Source of the DNA: Pollenia angustigena
Lineage: Eukaryota; Arthropoda; Insecta; Diptera; Polleniidae
NCBI GenBank assembly: GCA_930367215.1
Contig: OV884060.1
Location: 103,130,151 to 103,194,150 of the forward strand
DNA length: 64,000 nt
Reading direction: 5' to 3'
How positions within the stretch are numbered: the first letter of the stretch is position 1; each line of letters begins with the position of its first letter. The translations under genes and the position numbers were made by a program. The notes below the pieces were generated by a model. The model had not been told where the DNA came from. It saw nothing but the letters and a program-made list of their open reading frames with translations, and ran no database searches. This document shows, one piece after another, positions 58,113-64,000 of the stretch.

Positions 58113-59640
58113 ATATACCATATTCTTTGAATTAACTTATTACCGATCCAATAACCTTGATACTATTTATTAATTCTACTACATTTCGAAATGTCCCTTT
58201 TTTCGTTTGAAAAATATGGTAACCGTATATAAAATGAATGTTTTTGTGTAAAAAATGCGAATATATATTTCGCCTTGCAGCTCCTATTAAATAAATTTTA
58301 CAATGTGAAATAATTGACACTGGTCTGTCGATTTCTCCGATATGAATGAAATTTTATTGCTAACCATTTCCTGGTGCCCTTGTCAAAATCGAGCAAAACC
58401 TTCTCGAGATAGAGAAACAATATTCAGTTGATTGTGAATAAAATTAAAGTTTATCCAAATTTGTTTTATTTATTTGTTTTTGTAGTTTTATAAATATGTA
58501 ATACAAATTAAACCAGTACACTAATTAATGTGTTGGTAAACTAATGTGAACTTTAACTTTTTTTGCATAAATTTTTCAAATCGGAAATTAATTATTCGAA
58601 AAATTTATCAATATAACTTTTGTTCTGCAAAATGCACATGGTATAAAATTAATTTACGCACAACAAAAAAAAAAAAAACAACAAACTTGCCAACCCATAT
58701 TAAGGATTAAAATTTAAAACGTCACTTAATTAAGACATATTTAAACACGCTTCCTAATTGTTAATGAAAAAAATTTTGTACGCACAAAATAATATAAAAT
58801 GTTCTTACTTTAGAACTTTTTCCAAGAGTTTATGTAAAATCTAAATTGCATATTTGAATAAGAAGCAATTCAGAAACGCTACGTTCGCATGCTTTAATAG
58901 GTTTGAAAAATAAAACGCCTTCTGTATCAAAAATGTATTGCTTCAGAATGGGAACACGCTATATGAAATTCATGCCTTCAGTAAGTGAGTTGGTGAGCAA
59001 AAGTTTCGCATGTCTCCCTTGCAAACCTGCTTGCTCCGAAGGTTCATTTCTTATTAAGCATGAAAGAAAAAAGGTGCAAAATTTATTTATGTAAGAAAAA
59101 CGAAGTATAAATTTGTATATTCCATGTCAGAACGTTTTATCTAGTTGATGGATTGTTGGCATTAAAATAATGGCATTGCTGGCATTTATACTCAAATACA
59201 AAAATAATATATACAGCCATACAAAGCTATATAGACATACATACATACATGTATCGTATGGTAAGTTACAAACAGCTATCTGTGTAAATGTATTCTTTAT
59301 TTATTTATGCTAATTATCCGTCTTTACTTTATTGTCCTAATTGAAAAAAAAAAAACATTTTGAATTTTCAAATCAAATTTTAAATTGTGATTTACAAAGC
59401 ACCTGGAAATTTAATTTAATATCCAATTTGAAGATTTATGATGTTTGAATTAATTATCTATTCCTTTGCAGACTGACTGGCAATAACAGCTACTTTTCTG
59501 TGGAATTTTCAATTCAACAAAGTATCAATTTTAATTTGAAAATTTACAACTCTATTAATCTTATAAATTGTATTTAGGTATGCCGTAAATTCAAACGAAA
59601 AATATTTAAGTCAAGTTAAAAAAAAAAAAAAAAAACAAAT
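58113..59640. other. AT-rich sequence with second copies of two repeat families
   Basis: Family G copy 2 lies at 58530-58705 (inverted relative to 42840-43145). Family H copy 2 lies at 58870-59070 (same orientation as 51230-51540). A short CATA run is at 59240-59250. No gene is recognised. Confidence 0.5.
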
Positions 59641-59699
59641 AAGTGTGCCATATTCGGCTATGCGGAATCTTATATAACCTTCACTATGGTGAAAGTTTA

Positions 59700-60486
59700 T
59701 TATTTTGATCCAAATTTTCAATAATTTTTTTTTATAATCAGGCTTAAGTTCATCAAATTTAATTTTCATTAAATTATTTTTGTGAAGAAAGGAATTTTAC
59801 AACATGAAAATTAATTAAAATTGTTATTGATAATCATTCATTCTTGACGGACCTGAGATTCGAACCCAGGCGGCTGGTTACCCTGACATGTTTCGATCGC
59901 TACCACTCGATCTCCTCAAAGGGATTTGCCGTCTTACACTCGCAGCCATCGACGACTGCTGACGTCAATAGTCAAACATCAATCCTTAACCTTAACCTTT
60001 TTTAATTGATTTTACATTTTTTTCCTTTACCTCTGTTTCTTCGTTCTTTTTGTCAAGAATTCTTCTTGAAGTCCAAAGTAGATTTTTGTTTTTTCATGTT
60101 TGTCTTTCTTTTTCTTGTTGGCCTTTTTCAGCACAACTTGAAGGACAAATGTACACATAGGGCTCGTGCCTTAGCTTTAACAATAATTAGTATTGTGGTA
60201 ATTTTGTTGAACTATCTATGGTTTTTAATCCAAATCGCTACCACTCGATCGAAACATGTCAGGGTAACCAGCCGCCTGGGTTCGAATCTCAGGTCAGTCA
60301 ATAATAAATGATTATCAATAACAATTTTAATTAATTTTCATGCTGTAAAATTCCTTTCTTCATAAAACCAATTTAATGAAAATTAAATTTGATGAACTTA
60401 AGCCTGATTATAAAAAAAATTTTCAAAATTTGGATTAAAAACCATAGATATTTCAACAAAATCACCACAATACTAATTATTATTTA
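59700..60486. repeat. inverted pair of tRNA-derived repeats (foldback)
   Basis: The left arm (about 59705-59893) and right arm (about 60250-60440) are inverted copies. Each contains a tRNA T-arm-like region (GGGTTCGAATCTCAGG, B-box consensus) and a common AT-rich body. CGCTACCACTCGAT occurs in the same orientation at the inner edge of both arms. The right arm is further bracketed by about 50 bp of inverted repeat (TTAGTATTGTGGTAATTTTG at 60187 and its counterpart near 60470). It is most likely SINE-derived. Confidence 0.65.
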
Positions 60487-60769
60487 TTATTTTGTTTAAC
60501 AATTTTTCTCTTAGTCTATAGCTACAATAAAAACGTGATGCCATAAAGTCCGAAAACAGTTCAAACTAGCAAAACCCAAGTGGAGTTTTGTTAGTATCGA
60601 TAATTACTTTTAGAAATTCAACACGAGAGGGAGTTTGCACTCGACGACTTCAGAAATGTTGAACTGTGTTATGCATCTACAGAAGAGTTGTGTTAAAGAT
60701 TTGTGTTTTAATAAAGCTTCAAATGAAACTCCTTGAAAGTAACAACAATCATAATCAATAATTTTGTTT

Positions 60770-61330
60770 TTATACCCTCCACCACCCCTAGAAACTTTTT
60801 TATTATTCATCGCAGACCCCATAAAGTATACATACGATCTGTCAGTCTGTTGAAAACACTCACACTGTCGAAAATCTCAAAAGAAAAGAACAATGTTGGT
60901 GTCAAATTCCATCTAGTTAACCCAATCAGTCTGCGATTTAAGTCCACCAAAATCGGTTCACTAGACTAAAAACTGACAAAAAAAAAAAATGATAATATTG
61001 TTACAAAAACTAACATAAATGTTGATATAATGCACGGATTGATTTAAGATGTCGCACAAATTTGTTTTATAAGACTAGAAATCATACATCATTTTAGATT
61101 TCGTGTAGATAGTTCCATAATTTACCATAGGTGCCATGTAATTCCTACTCTCGAAAAACAGTTTAGTACGCCTTAACTCGTAACAAATAATGTTTTTGTA
61201 GCAGAATCTGGTCTTTTGTAGTTTAACAAGGCTTTAAATCGCAATGGAAAATGTCGTGAAGATCGGTTCGCAAAAAACCATATTTTCCATATAGTGCCCA
61301 CTCTGGGAAATTAACTAAATGCGCTTCAAG
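60770..61330. repeat. degenerate dispersed repeat
   Basis: It starts TATACCCTCCACCACC and carries 'catcgcagaccccataaagtatac'. From 61090 come further phrases of the 'taaattatgg / gatcgg / cccact' type. These look like 3' pieces of an old, abundant family. It is non-coding. Confidence 0.45.
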
Positions 61331-62876
61331 CTGTAGCAGATATTGATATTGTTTGGTCCAATTAAGCTTCACAGAAACAAAACAATGCAATTTTGTAATA
61401 ACCATAAGGTTTTCAGCCTTATGAAAACCACTCTTAATCTATAAATTGCTACAACAAATTTTAAATATAATTTAAATATAAATACATATAAATATAATTT
61501 CTAGATTTGCTTTCAATATATTTGCCTAACTCTCTATTTAACGAAAGTGGTGCAGAGTATCTTACATGTTTACAATGATTTTTCAATAATTTATCGAAGT
61601 TGTTAATGTTACAGATATAAAAATATGTATCTCATCGTATCGAAACTATTAACTTTTGGTATGTCCTTCAACAACGGTTTACATCCATGTAAGTTTGTAA
61701 GATTTCATAAAATCAAAAAAACAACTTTAAAACTGGAATAATTTTGTTTTTTATGGAACTGCTAATAACTTACATCCTTAAAATAAAAAAAGTATTTCTT
61801 TAATAAACAAATACTTTAACAAAAATTTTAAATTTTCATTATAAATTCCATTAACAAAGAAATGTTTCAAAAAAGAAACAGAATATTTTTGCAAATATTA
61901 TTTTGTATACATATTTTAAGCATTTTGCTGTAACCTTTTATAAAACGCATTATGTTTTTTAAAGCAAGGATCAAAAAAACCCCTTCTTATGCATAAAAAC
62001 AACTATACCCAGTGAAAAATTTATTTCGAATTACTTTTAACAATTATTCCTGCTAGCAGCATTACATTTCACCGATTAATGAAGTCAAAAAAAGCACGCT
62101 TAAAGGCTTCTTAAATTGGATACAGTTTATATATTCTAAAATAGTTTTTTTTTTTTAATAGAGAAGTTGGGTGCCAAAAACTTTTTTGGTGATAAATAAA
62201 AAAGTAAACGTATAGATAAGAAAATATTTAGAAACAAAAAAATTCACTGTAACTTAAATCTTAAATGCCCTTCACCAGCAATAAGAAAAATAATAATAAG
62301 AAAGTAAATAAATTAGAAGGAACAGCCCGAAAATATGATACGCTATACTTCTTGAGAGAATTGCAAAATGAGTTTTAAGAGTGGATTCTATTTGTTATGA
62401 GTTTAAGATTTATTAGTAAATATCTTTTTTGCTGGGATTCATATACAAATATGTGTTCAAATACCCAGCGGTAAATATAGAAAGGACTGCAAGTGGCAGG
62501 GTTTTTTGAAGGCCTCTATATTCCTTTTTCATAAATTAGTTTCTTAAAATATCTTGCCTTCAAAAATATACCTTCCAAAATGTTCATTATACATTTGCTC
62601 CTTCCATCTGTACTCCCATCATTAAGAAGGCATAAACGAAGTTGTTCCGTTTTTATTTTATTTTGTCTAGTTACTTTAACGTAAACGAATACTTTGCCGA
62701 TCGGCCGTTTTCTTAACCAAGCTGATGTATACAAGGTACTCTGACGTTAACGCGACTTTGCTTTTCGGGTGAGCTTGATACATTCAAAAGTTTCTCCAAT
62801 TTTATGTATTTGCTGTAAAAGAAATTTTTGTTTTATTACGTTTATTGATAAAGCAAACATTCCAAAAACGTCATGT
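61331..62876. other. AT-rich sequence, nothing certain
   Basis: One end-like motif 'acccagcggtaaata' at 62460 resembles the CCCAGCGGGAAAA end at 26551, but no partner was found. Confidence 0.45.
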
Positions 62877-63782
62877 GTTTTTATCGGCGGGGGGCAATAA
62901 CGCCTTTAAGGCTTTATTTCTCAATGGAAAGTGAAATAAGGCCTTTATTTCCAAAAAGGTTTTATTGCACTTTGAAAGTGAAATAAAGTCGTAAATTTCT
63001 TTTTAAATGAAGCAATAAAATTTCTTATTCTTATTATATTTTATTGAACAGTTATAAAAAATTTCATATTAACAAAAAATAATAGAACATTAATAATCAA
63101 AAAAAACAAATGTTAATTTAACTGCAACAATATTGAAAATCTTTGCTTTATAAAGTTTTTCTGCGTGGCGGCCTGCGGCCGCTCTTAGGGGTTTTCTCTT
63201 CCATGGGACGCGGCAGGTGGCTTCGCTGAATAAAGTTTCCCTGCGCGCGTCACACTACGGTTGATAATGAGTAGCGCGCAGGAAAACTGTATTCAGCGAA
63301 GCCACCTTCCGCGTCCCATGGAGGAGAAAACCCCTAAGAGCGGCCGCAGGCCGCCACGCAGAAAAACTGTATTAAGTGAAGATTTAGGTGGCTTTTTCCT
63401 ACGTAGTGCATAAAGTCCATGGACATTATGTCACTATTCGTGTGTCACAATGCTCATGGACATTATGACATGCCACCGGAAATATATACTTACAAGTTCA
63501 TTATGAGCAATATGTATTATTAGGAGTTGTTTAAAGATATTGGAACTACTAATCGGTCGAAATGCTGCTACCAACAACAACAAAAATCCATAAATTGAAC
63601 AGTGTAACAAAAGAATCAAAAAATATAAAATAATTGGCTAAATTCCAATAAAGGATTTATTTCACTTTCAATTGAGCAGTAAAGCCTTTTTCGCAAAAAA
63701 GGTCTTATTTCTCAATTGAAAGTGAAATAAAGCCTTAAAGGCCTTATTTCTTAAGGCGTTATTGCACCCCGCCGTTTTTATC
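62877..63782. mobile_element. foldback transposon with 9-bp target duplication
   Basis: GTTTTTATC stands on both sides (62877-62885 and 63774-63782). The element (62886-63773, 888 bp) begins GGCGGGGGGCAATAACGCC and ends GGCGTTATTGCACCCCGCC. The arms consist of repeated TTTATTTCACTTTCAATTGA and AAGGCCTTATTTC units. The core (63155-63372) is a GC-rich palindrome with arms of about 97 bp. A 9-bp duplication with modular inverted arms resembles Drosophila FB elements or Mutator-type elements; the choice is open. Confidence 0.85.
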
Positions 63783-64000
63783 TGTATACAAAACGCATAA
63801 AAATCAAAAGCTAAAATTTATTTACTTTATAAATTTTATTCAACATTTTTAATTTTTCGAATTTATTCTATGAGCTAAATTTCAGTTATGTATTTTATAA
63901 AGCTTTTTTGTAATAGTTCTATTCCTACAATTTTTCAGAAATGACTTTATACACGGAAGGAAATAATTCCCATTTCTATTTATAAATTTTAACAAATTTT

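Overview
This window looks like transposon-rich, gene-poor DNA from an insect, most likely a higher fly (Diptera). The clues are the very AT-rich sequence, long (CATA)n microsatellites, GT-AG introns of 64 to 72 bp, and the mix of elements: Transib, BEL/Pao, an R1-clade non-LTR element of the microsatellite-targeting Waldo type, Penelope-like elements, Helitrons and many small inverted-repeat elements. The species assignment is inference. I found no convincing host gene, rRNA or ordinary tRNA; nearly every long reading frame belongs to a mobile element or is an artefact of CATA repeats.

Layout. 0-6.5 kb: degenerate dispersed repeats, a 45-bp minisatellite and two MITE-like elements. 6.59-10.24 kb: a complete Transib (RAG1-like) transposon with matching CGGCG target duplications, recombination-signal-like ends, an intron-containing transposase and an internal 154-bp tandem array. 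10.5-11.7 kb: a non-autonomous transposon packed with ATCGGTTAA motifs (second copy at 40.4 kb). 12.1-12.5 kb: a Helitron helicase relic. 13.1-21.5 kb: three nested elements, the innermost a young but defective BEL/Pao retrotransposon on the minus strand. 21.6-25.6 kb: a Helitron-like end and a foldback element.

26.5-35.7 kb: four R1/Waldo-like retrotransposons, all in the same orientation and separated by (CATA)n tracts, with poly(A) tails joined directly to CATA. 37-40.2 kb: two 5'-truncated Penelope-like elements with GIY-YIG domains and hammerhead-like motifs. 41.9-42.8 and 53.97-54.98 kb: two copies of a TA-flanked transposon.

45.4-49.2 kb: a concentric nest of at least four inverted-repeat elements around the N-terminal half of an unnamed, intron-containing transposase-like protein. 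49.7-51.2 kb: the C-terminal half of a second member, flanked by very long inverted repeats. 53.2-53.8 kb: a LINE relic. 56.8-58.1 kb: a hAT-like element. 59.7-60.5 kb: a tRNA-derived inverted pair. 62.9-63.8 kb: a foldback element with a 9-bp target duplication and a GC-rich palindromic core.

The main theme is target preference and nesting: repeated insertion into CATA tracts, and elements inserted into the ends of other elements. The best candidates for something new are the Transib with its asymmetric 12/23-like ends and the unnamed transposase-like family between 46.5 and 50.8 kb.
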